Assembly (NCBI GenBank): GCA_965112735.1
Contig: OZ218954.1
Location: forward strand, 3,286,001-3,350,000
Reading direction: 5' to 3'
Source of the DNA: Phaeosaccion multiseriatum
Lineage: Eukaryota > Ochrophyta, other classes
DNA length: 64,000 bases
The notes beneath the pieces are model-generated. The model saw only the letters and a list, made by a program, of their open reading frames with translations, was not told the origin of the DNA and did not search any database. The translations under genes were made by a program, and so were the position numbers. Within the stretch, counting starts at the first letter, position 1. Each line of letters opens with the position of its first letter. Positions 12,075 through 23,369 of this stretch are shown here, piece by piece.

Positions 12075-13892
12075 ATGGAACAAGACGGGGATGCACACAA
12101 GGAACGCGAAAGGGTGCTGTTCAAGGCGGCTGAATTGAATAGGGCAGACATCATCAATGAGGCGGTATACAGCAGGGCGGCAGAACCTCGGGGAGACGAC
12201 GATTCCAGCGGGGAGCAGCAGAAGCAGGAGAGCAGGGCGGCAACACCTGGGGGGGATGATTCCAGCGGGCTCCTGGACGAGACTGTGCTCAATGCAGTGG
12301 ATGAGCAAGGAAGAACGGCCCTTCACATTGCTGTGAGCAACAAGGCGAAAGACGTGAGCAGTTACTATGTGGAGTCTTTTGTCCCCCCCCAGGCCGCGTT
12401 CTCTCCCTCTCGCGCTTCCTCTCTTCCCTCTCTTTCCTTCTCTTCCTCCCTCCCTGACCCACTCCCTTCCTCTCTCTCTCTCTCTCTCTCCCTCCTTCCC
12501 CCCCTCACTCGTTTTGCGCTACTCACCCTCCTCTTGTGCGCACCCAACCAGGCCATCCGAATGCTGCTCAAACTGGGGGTAGACCTGTCCACACGGGCGG
12601 GAGAGGCGAACACCACTGCGGTGCAAGACGCGGTGGGCAGCAATAGGGACGAGGAGTTGGCCCAAATCTTCATGATGGAGGCGATTCAGTGCATCGCGCA
12701 GGAGAACAATGAGCGCCTACGCGAGCTGCTGGAGGCGGGCATACAGCCCGATGCCCTCCTTGGCAGTGGCAGCAGCAGCGGCAGCGGAAGTGGAGCAGGG
12801 GCAGGGGCGGGGGGGATAGATCGAATGTCTCTGCATGGCTGGGCAGAGACCCTCGGGTCCGAGGGCGCTCAGCGCGTCTTGAAAGAGTTCGCAATGGGGG
12901 TGGGGGGCGAGGCCGATGCTGTATCACCAACTGCTGATGGTGCTGCTGGCTCGCAACGATCCACGGCAGGTAGGCGGGCGCACGTGCGAAGACCGCGGCC
13001 GGTGACCTCAGAGGAGAAGCTTGCTGCCAAGGAGGCGGAGATTGGCGACCTGAGATGCATCATTGCGGATGTACTGAGTGAGCGAGAGGCGTTTGAGCAA
13101 GAATTAATAGAGAAGGGAAGCTTCGACATGATTGAAAGGATGCGCGGAGGCTGGCAGGAATTGGCGGAGCGGAGAGAGAAGGCCAGGCTACTGGAGGAAG
13201 AGGTGGCCATGGAGCGAGCGGCAGAGGCGGCCGAGAAGGAGGCGGGAGTGCAGGTGCAAGTGAAGGTGGCCAGAGCGCAGCAACAACTTGAAAAACTCAT
13301 CTGCAGCAGAGTAGGGAGCCCCAGGGGCAACATGGGAGGGGTGGGGGCCTTGCAAATGTCGACGATGCCAATAACGACGATGCAAAACAATAGCCACCAC
13401 GACCACCACGACCAGGAGGAGGAGGAGAACGAGGACCACCAAGTCGCAAGCTCCTCCTCCTCACACCCTTCCTCCTCCTTCAGTCCGGGCACCCCTCAGT
13501 GTATTGAAGAGCGAGGCAGACTCGTGACGCCACATACCCGCGAGACTGCGGCGGTAGACAGGCTGCTGGAGGAGAAGACTGAGTTGACCAAGACTCTCCA
13601 TGCTATGGCAGCTTCGCTCTGTCAGGAAGTGAATCAGATGGCTCTGCTGGCGACCGGGCGAGCAGCGTTGGAGGTGGCGGGCACCCTGCTCACAATTGGC
13701 AAGGATTTGGAGGAGGCGGAGCAGGTGCTCAACAGCCTGGGCAACAGGGTGCGGCACATCCGGGCGGAGCAACAGGTGCTGCGGATGAGAAGAGCGGAGG
13801 GCGAGCAGCAGCTGACACGCGTAAGGGGCATGATCGAGGCCAAGCTCAGAGAGGCGGAGACGGCCGCCGCCGCTGCAGCAGCAGTTGGTGAT

Positions 13893-13926
<34 letters not shown>

Positions 13927-14219
13927 GAGGAGGAGGAGCAACAGCTGGAGGAGGAGGTGGAAGGGGAAGAGGAGTTACGAACGGCCCGCCCACCTTGTCT
14001 CAGAGCATTGTCGTGACGGTTCCACCCACTGCCTCGCCGGGGGGGTGGCAGCACCAGCAGCAGCAGTTGGCGATACAGCGGCAGGGGAAGCCCCCCCTCT
14101 CTGCCAATGCCATTTCTGCCTACGATGATGGGGAGATGACGGCGGCACTTGCCAAGCACGGCAAGGGTGGTTGGAGGAGGAGGAAGCAACAGGGCCCGCC
14201 AACTGTGATTCTGTGCTGA
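12075..14219 (+). CDS. Ankyrin-repeat / coiled-coil protein
   Basis: Two exons, 12075-12353 and 12552-14219, give 648 residues. The 198-bp intron has no stop in frame, but its donor GTGAGC, its CTC-rich interior and its CAG acceptor argue that it is removed. The segment GRTALHIAVSNKAKD joined to AIRMLLKLGVDLSTRAGE is a clear ankyrin repeat, with a second weaker one after it (LRELLEAGIQPDAL). The C-terminal half is helical and charged (EEKLAAKEAEIGDL, RREKARLLEEEVAMERAAEAAEK), as expected for a coiled coil. Poly-Ala and Gly-Ser runs include two copies of the dispersed motif translated as AVSPTA and AVGDTAA. No catalytic domain is visible; a scaffold role is only a guess. The TGA at 14219 may not be the true end (see the next gene). 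Confidence 0.7.
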
Positions 14220-14284
14220 TTGACTATCACTAACTTCTTATTTTAACTTAACAGCGGCGCCACAACACCAGCTCATCTCCGGCT

Positions 14285-15235
14285 ATGGAGGGAGGTGTCG
14301 AGGTTTCTGCATTCCCTCGTATAGATGAACGTGTAAAATAGGAGATCGTAGAGCAATCTCACCACACATCTTTACATAAATAATTACATCACGGCACTTG
14401 TCTGGCCAGAGCGTCTGCAGGTGCCGTACCTTGTGTTTGTGTATTAAGTGCGTTCCTGTTTTTGTGTGTGTTTCAGGTTGAGTTTGTTGACCGACGAGAA
14501 GCAGTTATCGACCACATCGATTATCCATCGAATGTGGCGTGCGTTGGTGCTCGCATTGCGCTTCCTCCCTCCCTTTTTCCTTATACCGTACACTTATATA
14601 CCTATTATGTACCTTATACCTCATACCGCATGCCCAATACCCCTTATCTCATACCCTATACCCTGCACAGATACGCCGTGGAGGTGGCGAGCAGTCCCGG
14701 ACTGTTCCCCGAGATGCTCGAGTCAGGCTTGGAAGACGCCAAAGGAGGGGAAGAGGAGCAGGATAGACAGTTCAAGGCCGCGGCTGCTCAGGTGCTGAGC
14801 ATGGCTCTGTTTGCAGCCATGAAGAGCGGCAAGGAGGCGGAGGTGAAGAACAGTCTTCCTAAGGTGCGCGGGGGGGGGGGAGGAGGTAGGGGTGAGGGTG
14901 GAGGAGGAGGAGGAGGAGGGGGAGCAACAGCAGCAGGAGGAGGAGGAGGGGGAGGAGGAGAAGGAGGAGGGGATGAGGAGAAGGAGGAGCTGACAAGAAG
15001 GGCGGCGGCGTGAAGCTCAAGGACGGAGCACTGCTGGAGGATGCAGGTGTGGTGGGGTGGTGGGGTGGTGGGATGGTGGGGTGGGGTAGGGAGCGAGGGT
15101 GTAAGGGCGTCGGGCTGCTGGTGCTGGTGCTGGTGTGCTAGTTACTGCGGCGTGATGTAGGGGGGGGGGGGGGGTAGGTAGGTGGTTTGTTTTATGTACA
15201 AGGGTCTTTGTCAAGAAGAGGGGTTGGTTTTTTTG

Positions 15236-15273
<38 letters not shown>

Positions 15274-16132
15274 CCTGCCCTGGCCATTGTATCGAGGGAT
15301 AGAGAGAGAGAGAGAGAGTCGGCGGAGAGGCGTCTTGATGCCCCGCCTGGTGGGGTGTTCGCACTATCCCATAGTCACTTCTTGCCCCCCCCCCCCTCCC
15401 CCTGTCTTTCTTGCATTGTGTACTCACCCCATGCTTCCTCGGATGGCAGCCAAATCCGTGGATGACGTGGTGACGCGCGCCTACCTCATTGCGAGGTTAG
15501 TGCACGCCCAAGCAAAGCTCACAGCCCTCACAGACTCCGCCAAGATACAGGGCGTGGAGGCATCCAAGCGTGTGACTACGGCAGTGCAAGCTGCGCGAGA
15601 GGTGCTGGAGGGAGGGGATGATTTGCTGGATGAAGCGATTGGAGATATTCTCACCCTCGTTGAGAAGGCGGAGGAAAGTCTGCAAGCCGTGGACGAGGTG
15701 GTGGGGAGGGAGGCGCGGGCACGGGCCATTAGAGAGAGGGCGGTGGAGTTGCGGAAAGAGTGCGACGAGGATGAGGAGCTGGAGCAGGCGGACGGGGTGA
15801 AGAAGGCGCTTGATCAGCTGCAGAGCAAGGTGGACAGGGTGGAGGAGGTGGAGGAGGCAGGAGGTGGGGAGAGTGAAGAGGAGGAGGAGGAGGAGGGAGG
15901 GGAAGAGGGTGAGGATGGCGTCAACAAGCTGGACAAGCGAGTCAAGCTGACTTTGAAGGAAGCGCAAGCTGCGCTGGTGGAGGTGGAGGAGATAGTGCGC
16001 GAGACAAAGGAGTATCTCCGCCGCGACAGGAAGGCGAGGGAGGAGGAGGAGGCCCGGGCCCGCAGCAAGGGCCTGGAGATGGAGGAGCAGCTGAGGATGA
16101 ATGCAAAGATGCGCATCAAGATCATGGAGAGG

Positions 16133-16172
<40 letters not shown>

Positions 16173-16949
16173 TGTGTGTGTGTGTGGGTGCGTGTGTGTG
16201 TGAAGTGTGTGTGGGGGTGTGGTGTTTGTGTGTTTGCACTTCTTGCAGTGCGGGTCCGCTAACCCTCCCCCCATCTCCCCCCTTCCCTCCCTTCTCCTCC
16301 CTCCCCTCCCCTTTCCTCTCCTCCCCTCCCCTCCCCGCCCCTTGTGCACGATACGAATAGGCGTAAGAAGGAGCTGAAGGAGCAGAGTCGATGCAAAGCA
16401 TCTCGCAAGAGTGTCGTGGAGTGGACTCGGGGTCGGCGGGCCGCCCGAGGAGGAGGAGGAGGAGGAGCGAGAGGAGGAGAGACTTCCAGGGGTGCTGCCG
16501 GGGGGAGGAGGAAGAGGGCTCGATCTGATAGCGATAGCAGCAGGGGCAGGAGCAGCAGTAGGAGGGACGAACTCGCTGTTCCACGGTCGGACAGGTGGAG
16601 GATGGGGACTGCCAGAGACTTTGACCATCGGGATACTGACTTTGAGCAGGAGCCGGTCCCTAGCTATGTTGTGGCCAATGCACTGCATGCTGAGAACGAT
16701 GACGGCGGCAGCAGTGGTGATGATGGAGAGGGGGACGGAGGGGGGGGGCGTCTGGGAGCGAGGTTGAGAGGTGTGTGTGTGAGGATTGGAGAGGCGGGCC
16801 ACGAGGAGACGAGCGATGCGGAGGTGGAGGACGAGGGGGACAAGGGGGAAGAGGCGAGGGAAGAGAGTGGGGAAAAGGAGGGGGAGGTGGGGGAGGGCGC
16901 AACAGCAGGTGTCGCTCCCATGGAGGAGGAAGAGGAAGAGTCTGACTGA
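14285..16949 (+). CDS. Acidic coiled-coil protein of unknown function
   Basis: Six phase-consistent exons (14285-14332, 14477-14538, 14671-14863, 15001-15046, 15450-16131, 16361-16949) give 539 residues. I do not recognise a family. Residues about 125-345 are heptad-like and charged (ARLVHAQAKLTALTDSAKIQG, KKALDQLQSKVDRVEEVEEA), followed by an Arg/Ser/Gly-rich stretch (RKRARSDSDSSRGRSSSRR) resembling a nuclear signal and an acidic end with runs of Glu. The start codon lies only 65 bp past the stop of the ankyrin gene. An acceptor-like TTTTAACTTAACAG at 14241-14254 leads in frame into this ATG, so the two may be one gene joined by a short intron with a weak GTGATT donor near 14207. The exon at 15001-15046 is the weakest. 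Confidence 0.55.
16132..16360 (+). repeat. Intron with (GT)n after the donor and CTCC before the acceptor
   Basis: The donor GTAGGTGTG runs directly into about 70 bp of (GT)n, and the last 90 bp before the CAATAG-type acceptor are CCCTCC-rich. It is a compact example of intron polarity in this window. Confidence 0.9.
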
Positions 16950-17052
16950 GTCTCATTGAGTGACTACCAGTGACTTGGGCCCAGTGACTCTTTGGACTCG
17001 GCAAGCAGGTCCTGACACTGACACTTTTGACTGAAAAAACGTTTAGCACATA

Positions 17053-17241
17053 ATGAATAATGAATAAGCCACTCCTCGGCGAGTATGAGTCATAGTCCGA
17101 AGGAGCCGCACTCTGCAGGGCCGCACGTATGTTGCTCGCCCTCTCTCTAAAGGCCTCCCCCTCCTCATCGAGCCCGTCCTTCTCGCACTTGACTGCGCGC
17201 TCCTCGAGCTCCTTGGCGTAGTTCAGATAATCCGCCCTCAT
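17053..17241 (-). CDS. Possible small helical protein or first exon (uncertain)
   Basis: From the ATG at 17241 the minus strand reads MRADYLNYAKELEERAVKC, then a further helical, charged stretch ending RASNIRAALQSAAPSDYDSYS. The composition looks like real protein, unlike the low-complexity shadows around it. The frame stays open further (to 16660), but that part is antisense to the acidic tail of the plus-strand gene and is probably not coding. A short gene, or a first exon spliced elsewhere, is possible. Its start would be divergent from the plus-strand gene at 17643. I cannot assign a function. Confidence 0.22.
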
Positions 17242-17642
17242 GCCTCATCTCCTTTTCGATTTCCCCTTTTCGACCCTGCCGAGAATTTTGGAACACTTTT
17301 TTTTTTGAAATCCGAACACGCTCGCCGTTGGTCGAGAGAGGAGAGAGAGAGCGAGGAGGTGAGAGAGCGAGGAGGTGGAGAGCGAGGAGGTGGAGAGCGA
17401 GGAGAGGCAGGTCGCACACAACGACGAGGTGGCAGTCGCGGTGGTGGTCGTGTTGTCTTTCTTTCGAGACGAGCGAGCGAGACGGGAGGCGGACAGAGGA
17501 CGATCACCGGGATATCGTCGACGCGTAGCTACGGGACTCTCGACTCGTCGTACTCGGTGCTTCTTTCGCTTCTGGACTCCGAGCCGCGACTGGGATCGGG
17601 TTGATCGCGGGGAGGCGGCGCGGCCAAGAGGAGTCGGAGAAC
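17242..17642. promoter_or_regulatory. Upstream region of the 17643 gene
   Basis: About 400 bp containing a GAGGTGGAGAGCGAG repeat (about 17355-17405) and otherwise GC-balanced sequence. No gene is seen on the plus strand before the ATG at 17643. It could serve both that gene and the doubtful small minus-strand frame. Confidence 0.35.
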
Positions 17643-20247
17643 ATGGAGACGATTATGAAGAAGATGAGGAGCGGGCAGAGGGATGAGGAGAGGGCGCAGC
17701 AGGAGAAGGATGCGCAGAAGGAGCAGAGTAAGAAGGGAAGGACGAAGCTACAGCAGGTGGGCGCGAGGCAGACGAACAAGATTACGGGTCATCTGTTCGC
17801 GGGGAAGGCTTCGACGGTGTCTACGGTCGCGGCCTCGTCCAGTGCGGCTTCTGCTCCGACGGCGATGGAGGTGGAGTCTCTGAGGCCGCACCCCCCCTGC
17901 TCCCTCCTCAAGGTGAGACCCCTTCGCTGCAATTGCATGTCTCGCGTCCTCGCTCCCTAGGCCTCGCTCACCACATGCCCCCCTCACACCTCATCCCTTG
18001 GACGAAGGAGCAGCGCGTCCTCTCACCTCCGGTCGATGACGAGGTGAACGGAACTCCGTGCTCATGGAAGGCGGCCAGCAAGATCTTTGTGTGGAAGGAT
18101 GAGGACGGGGGGAGCGACGGGTTCACCTCCCCCCACTTCAAGTGCTTCAGGCCTTGCTCGACCAACGACATCCGCAACGTCCCTGTGAAGGTGTTCGAGG
18201 TGCCCGGCGGCCTGACGCGGTCCGACTTCACCGGTTTCGGCATTACGCCAGTGTCGGGGAAGCAGGCCGTGGCCGTCATGCGGCGGGGTGGTTGTATGTA
18301 CCGGGGCCGCATCTCTCACATCTCAGCTTTTGAGATCTTGTGCCGTGCGTCGTCCAAGCCCGAGGCTCTCAAGAGGGGGTTCTGCCCGTGGGAGGAGAGG
18401 GGTGGGGTGAAGGATCACGACGTGGACGTCGCCGCGTTCAAGAGCCTCGACATCGACCCGAAGAGGAAGGTCGCCCCCGTGGACCCGTCGGCGAGGGACC
18501 TGGAGTCGGAGTTCTGGACCCGCGACGTCGAGAAGCTTAGCACCGCTGGTCAAGTGGTTGTGCAGCGAGCGCATCACGAGCACACGAGGAAGAAGGACCT
18601 GAACGCGGTCTACACGCTGGCTGCATACCCTTCAGCGGCGTACCTCGTCAACGACCTCTTTTCCAGTTGCGATGGAGGGGCGTCCCTTGTGGACTACATT
18701 TCCAAGATGGCCGGGTCCAGCGCGCTCAAGGCCGAGGATGCGAAGAGTCTCAACCTCAGCGATATGACGCGTCACCGTGGTCTCTACGCCCTGCACGTCT
18801 CCAGTTCAGACCAGGAAGGCACTGCCCGCCTTGCGAAGAGACTGGAGGGCGATGAGCAGGCAGGCCGGTTCTTTTCGCAGAACGTTGTGAAGATCGGGGT
18901 ATACGGCGGGCGTGGTGGGGAGGATCGTTTGAAAGACTACATGACCAAGACGAACCAGGCAGTGCAGGAACGCGTTCGGGATATGGCCTGCAGCCTCAAT
19001 GTCCCTCTGGAGTGGAAGTTGTGGCCGCTGCTGTTCCTACGAGAATCGACGACGATGGACTTCGGCCAGCGCCACGAGGGTATCGAGACCTTCGCGATCC
19101 TCGCGTGTGGGGGCCTCCCAGCGCACCCGGGAAACTCCATGTACGGGTCGCCAGCAACGGGACAGGGGTACTTCAGTGACCCGGCCGCTGCGCGCCGTGC
19201 AGGTGAGTGCTCTTCCTCATCCTGCTGCGCCCCTACCCTCCCGGCCTCCTTTGTGGGGCGCCTTTCTGCTTGAGGAGATCTTCGCTGATTTGCTGCACTA
19301 GCTTGTCGAGGCGCTTGCTTGGCTCACTCTGTCTCTCCTCTTTCCTCTTCCCACAGTGCAAGTTTGGTACGAGAAGGTGGACGGCAAGCGTGTCAAGCAC
19401 GAAGAGGGAGGCGCGTCGAAGAAATGTGAGTCTGTCGTCCTCTGCTGTCCCCCCCGGACGCCGGCAGCCTGGCTGGGATGACATTCGTCGTCTCGGGCGG
19501 CCGGGCGGGAGGGGATGTGGTGGGGCGCCTTTCTGCTTGAGGAGATCTTCGCTGATTTGCTGCACTAGCTTGTCGAGGCGCTTGCTTGGCTCACTCTGTC
19601 TCTCCTCTTTCCTCTTCCCACAGTGCAAGTTTGGTACGAGAAGGTGGACGGCAAGCGTGTCAAGCACGAAGAGGGAGGCGCGTCGAAGAAATGTGAGTCT
19701 GTCGTCCTCTGCTGTCCCCCCCGGACGCCGGCAGCCTGGCTGGGATGACATTCGTCGTCTCGGGCGGCCGGCCGGGAGGGGATGTGGTGGGGCGCCTTTC
19801 TGCTTGAGGAGATCCTCGACGGGGAATCAAGAGGGGACCTTTCTCACGACGTCGACCTCTCGCTCCTTTCCAACAGGCCAGAATCTCGGCTCGGGCCCGC
19901 AGCCAGGATCCACCCCAAACAACTTGGCGGGCAGGAAGACATCGGCTGCGTTGGCGGCGGCGCGGACTCTCGTGGCGGAGGGCGCATTCAAGCTCTGCCC
20001 GGAGCACGGAAAGGTTGGCCGCGGCTGCGACTTCTACGAGTTCGAGGGTTTCGTGGAGCTTCATGGGAGCGGTGAGGCGGTCATCGGAACAAAGCCGTGC
20101 AGCACCAACTCTGGAGGATGCCACAAGAATTGCATGCCGTGTGACAAGAACGGCAAGGTGCTCCTCGAGAACAAGTACAACGAAGCTCACCGTGTGGTCG
20201 AGGATCGCTGCCGAAAGGCGGCCAAAAAGAGGGGGGTGCCGTTGTGA
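17643..20247 (+). CDS. Unknown protein with possible GIY-YIG-like segment and Cys-rich C-terminus
   Basis: Exons 17643-17912, 18014-19202, 19357-19425, 19624-19692 and 19877-20247 give 655 residues with consistent phase (exon 2 may start a few bases earlier). The N-terminus is Lys/Glu/Gln-rich. I do not recognise the protein as a whole. Around residue 346 RGLYALHV and around 383 VVKIGVYGGRGGEDRLKDYM recall the two signature strands of GIY-YIG nucleases of the T5orf172 type, with a later candidate Glu in EGIETFAI; this is weak and unconfirmed. The last exon has spaced cysteines (CPEHGKVGRGCDFY, KPCSTNSGGCHKNCMPC) that could bind zinc. Exons 3 and 4 are identical copies. The gene is almost free of microsatellites and low-complexity runs, unlike all its neighbours, which could mean a different origin such as transfer or a mobile element. 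Confidence 0.65.
19253..19786 (+). repeat. Perfect tandem duplication of a 267-bp exon-containing unit
   Basis: The unit from GTGGGGCG at 19253 recurs at 19520, and the start of a third copy is at 19787 before sequence diverges after about 30 bp. Each full copy holds the end of an intron, its CTTCCCACAG acceptor, a 69-bp exon (VWYEKVDGKRVKHEEGGASK) and its GTGAGT donor. Apart from one base in the GGCCGG(G/C)CGGG stretch I saw no difference. The exon is phase 1-1 and a multiple of three, so using one or both copies keeps the frame. Confidence 0.95.
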
Positions 20248-20802
20248 GAAGCATCATCCCATCACAATAGGCAGATTTTCAGATTTTCCATTCATCATCC
20301 TTCGCCGGTTCCGGTTCGTGGTTCCTCACAAGTCGGGGTTGAAGTGGGCCCACTCGATGCAATCATACTCGTCAAAGCAACTCTGAAAAACCCCTCCCAC
20401 ACACACAAACTGTGCTATGCCTGTCTGGAGGATTTCCTTCTTCCTACATGATGCTCGACCCGCCCCTGACGTGCTACCTGCTGTAAAACGACGTACTGTC
20501 GAAACTACCGACAGCTAGCCTCAAAGCCAAGCTAGAGCAGAGCAGAAGCTGAAGCAAGCACCCGGAAGCCAGCCCACACGCAGGCTGCGCTTCCTTTCTT
20601 ACTGATTTACCGTCTGTTGGCCCGTTTTCCGGCCGTTCCGGTCCTTGGTTTCTGTTATTATTTTTGTTCCTCTGGAGGCTTTCTTGAAGGGCAACCTAGG
20701 AGTAGCGGCCCCTTTCCATCGTCACTCACGCAGCCAGAGCAGCAGCAGTTGGAGCAGTTGACCCCCGTTCTCGTGGCTTGCGCTACAGCCGCTGCGCCAG
20801 CA
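20248..20802 (+). other. Intergenic, no gene seen
   Basis: 3' flank of the 17643 gene and 5' flank of the next small gene. An open plus-strand frame from 20617 runs in frame into the ATG at 20803, so the next gene's N-terminus could be longer by 62 residues. No repeat or RNA gene is apparent. Confidence 0.5.
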
Positions 20803-21640
20803 ATGATGGGCCGCCTGGTGACTGCGTTTCTCCTCCTTATTGACGGACAAGTTGCCCAAGGAGGTAAGTGTGTGTGAGTACTTGATATTGCCCTCTCAAA
20901 CGAGCTTGGCGACGGGAGAGGAGGGGGTTCAGAGTCTGCACGTCGCACTCCGTGCGTGCAAGAGGTGGCGGGGAGAGGGCCAGAACAACAAGCGCTCTTC
21001 TTCCTCTTAAAACCTCCCTCCCTCACCCTCGCCCGTCTCTATTAATCTCTGCGTCGTACACAGCGCCAAGCTTTGAGAGAGCTTGCACCGACGCAGGAGG
21101 AACCTTATCAGGCAACACCTGCTCCGGAGCCACCAGCCACATCCAGTGTGGTGACTCCAAGTGCCAGGTACATAAACAGCTTCTCAGCTGTGCTTCTTGC
21201 TTGCCTTGTGGCGCTGCTTGCACGTGGCTGCTCCTCCGGCTCCGCTCTCTTGTATTTTAACTTTGTCCGAAGGTAACAGGTGTCAGGACCCGCGCGTTTC
21301 AGGCGCGTGAGTTTACGTAACCTTCCTCCCAAACGAGTGACGACTCACATCAGTGCCAGCGATGGCGTACACTCTCCCCTCTCCCTCCACTGACATACTC
21401 CCCTCCATGTCCTTTCCCTTTCCACAGCTGCAAGTGCTGTTCCCTCTCGGGGTCGTCCTTCCCTTCCTCCTTGCCTTCCCCTCTGCTCTTGCTTGCACTC
21501 CTCCTCCCGCTCCTCCTCCGGCTCCTCCTGGTGCTGCTACTGCTGACACTGCTACTGCTGCTGCTGCTGCTGCTACTGCTACTGCTGCTGCTGCTACTAC
21601 TACTGTTACTACTTGCAGTTTTGTACCCGCGGTACGATAG
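20803..21640 (+). CDS. Small secreted-type Cys/Ala/Thr-rich protein
   Basis: Three exons (20803-20863, 21064-21168, 21428-21640) in consistent phase give about 125 residues. It starts with a signal-peptide-like MMGRLVTAFLLLIDGQVAQG. The mature part has five cysteines in a short stretch (FERACTDAGGTLSG, then NTCSG, IQCGDSKCQ), a second hydrophobic segment (LQVLFPLGVVLPFLLAFPSALA), and an Ala/Thr/Pro-rich tail ending TTCSFVPAVR. This could be an extracellular or cell-wall protein, or a membrane-anchored one if the second segment is retained. No family is recognised. The exon 3 choice is plausible rather than certain, and the upstream in-frame ATG at 20617 is an alternative start. Confidence 0.42.
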
Positions 21641-21802
21641 AGACGAAGTGCCCTTCCTTCCGCCGCCGGAGAGAGGGCGTTTCGAAACTGCATGCGTATT
21701 CCTGAGCGTCAAGATAAGGACAGAGAGAGCGAAAGAGAGAAAGAGAGAGGACGACAGCGAGGGCGAGAGAGAGGGGGGGTGGAAGAGAGAGAGAGAGAGA
21801 GA

Positions 21803-23322
21803 TCAGCAGCACAAGAGAGTCATGTCGAATGCGTTGAGTGAAATGTAAAGCTCTCTAAGGGCACACAGTCTCTCTCTCTCTCTGCCGCTGGTGATTCTGC
21901 AGGCAGGTGTGTGCTTGCGTACTCACATGAGTTCGATTGTCGCCCGAGCCAGACCATCCTTAAGCCAGCCCTGCATCTGCTCGCACCTCCGCATCGAGCG
22001 TTTCATCTGCGCAAATCTCCCCACCGCCTTGCTCTCCCTCCGAGTCGCAGCGTGCAGTCGGAGCAAGAGGAAGCAGCGCTGATAGCGAGCAAAGTCAATG
22101 GCCCTCCTCGTAGCGCTTTCCACTTGCTGCGCATGTTGGTGCTTCGCTCGCTGCCCCTCTGTCCTCAGCAATAGACGGGCGCAAAGCAACAGAGCCCGAT
22201 ACCGCGTCTTTTTTTTGTTTGTTTGGGGAGGTAAGGAGGGAGGGGGATGGTGAATAAAAAATCCCATAATAGTTCACAAATGGAAGAGTATACCCAACTG
22301 AGAGGACGGAATTCAGGTGTGTGAGTGTGCGTGTGTGTATATGCTTGTGTGCGCGGGTGTGTGTACGTGTGTGTTCGTGTGTGTGTGTGCGCGCGCATGT
22401 GTGTGTGCGTGCGAGTTTGTGTGTGTGCGTGTGTCTCTTCTCCTCGCATGCAATTGCTTGTTTGTGTTGCAGACTTACCCTCGCTGCCTCAAGCTCCATC
22501 TCCGCTTTCTGCCTCCCCCGCTCCTCCCCTCGTTGCAGCATCTCCCTCTCTGCAGCAGCAGTAGCAGCAGCAGAAGCAGCAGTAGCAGCTCTCGTCGCCG
22601 CCGCCACTTCCTCCCTTTGAAGCTCCTCTACGGCTACACACAAGGCCATCCGTTCTCCCTCAATCAGAGCTGCCTCCTCCAGCACAGCCCTCTTCTCCTC
22701 TCTCTCCTTCTTCAACACAATGCTCGCCTCCTCTCTCTCCTTCACCAGCAACGCCATCTCACCTCTCGCCTTCTCTCTCTCCAACCTCCTCTCGTCCCTC
22801 TCCTTCTCTAGCACCACCCTTGCCGCGCTCCTCTCCTTCTCTCTCTCCACCCTCTCCTCGAGGAGTCTCCTATCAGCCACTGCGACTCTCTCCGCCTGTT
22901 CCGCGAGCTTAGCAGTCGCCTCCCTGCGACACTCCTCCATCTCTCCCTCTTTCCTCTTGACTTGGGCACTCAGACGAGTGGTCACTTCGGAGTGAAGCTT
23001 CATTTCCTCCTCACCAGAGCAGCTCAGGCCCTGCACCTGGAGAGAGAGGCCCGCGACGTGGTTTTGGAGCAGGACTCTGTGGGAAGGTGGGGTGGATGGC
23101 AATTGATGGCAGTGGATAGGGGGGGAGGGGGGAGGAGGAGGGAAGGGAGGATGGGCGGGGGGGGGAGGAGGAGGAGGGAAGGGAGGAAGGGCGGGGGAGG
23201 AGGAGGAGGAGGGGAGGGGAGAGGGGAGAGGGGAGAGGGGAGAGAGGAGAGAAGGAAAGATAAGGGGTGCAGGGCATGTAGGAGGGGTCGATCTGCTATT
23301 GTGCTCCTCTTGTCACACACTC

Positions 23323-23369
<47 letters not shown>

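Noticed and set aside
13461-14189. Minus-strand frame with Cys/Ser runs opposite the ankyrin gene
   Set aside because: Antisense of CAG-rich coding sequence; no recognisable features.
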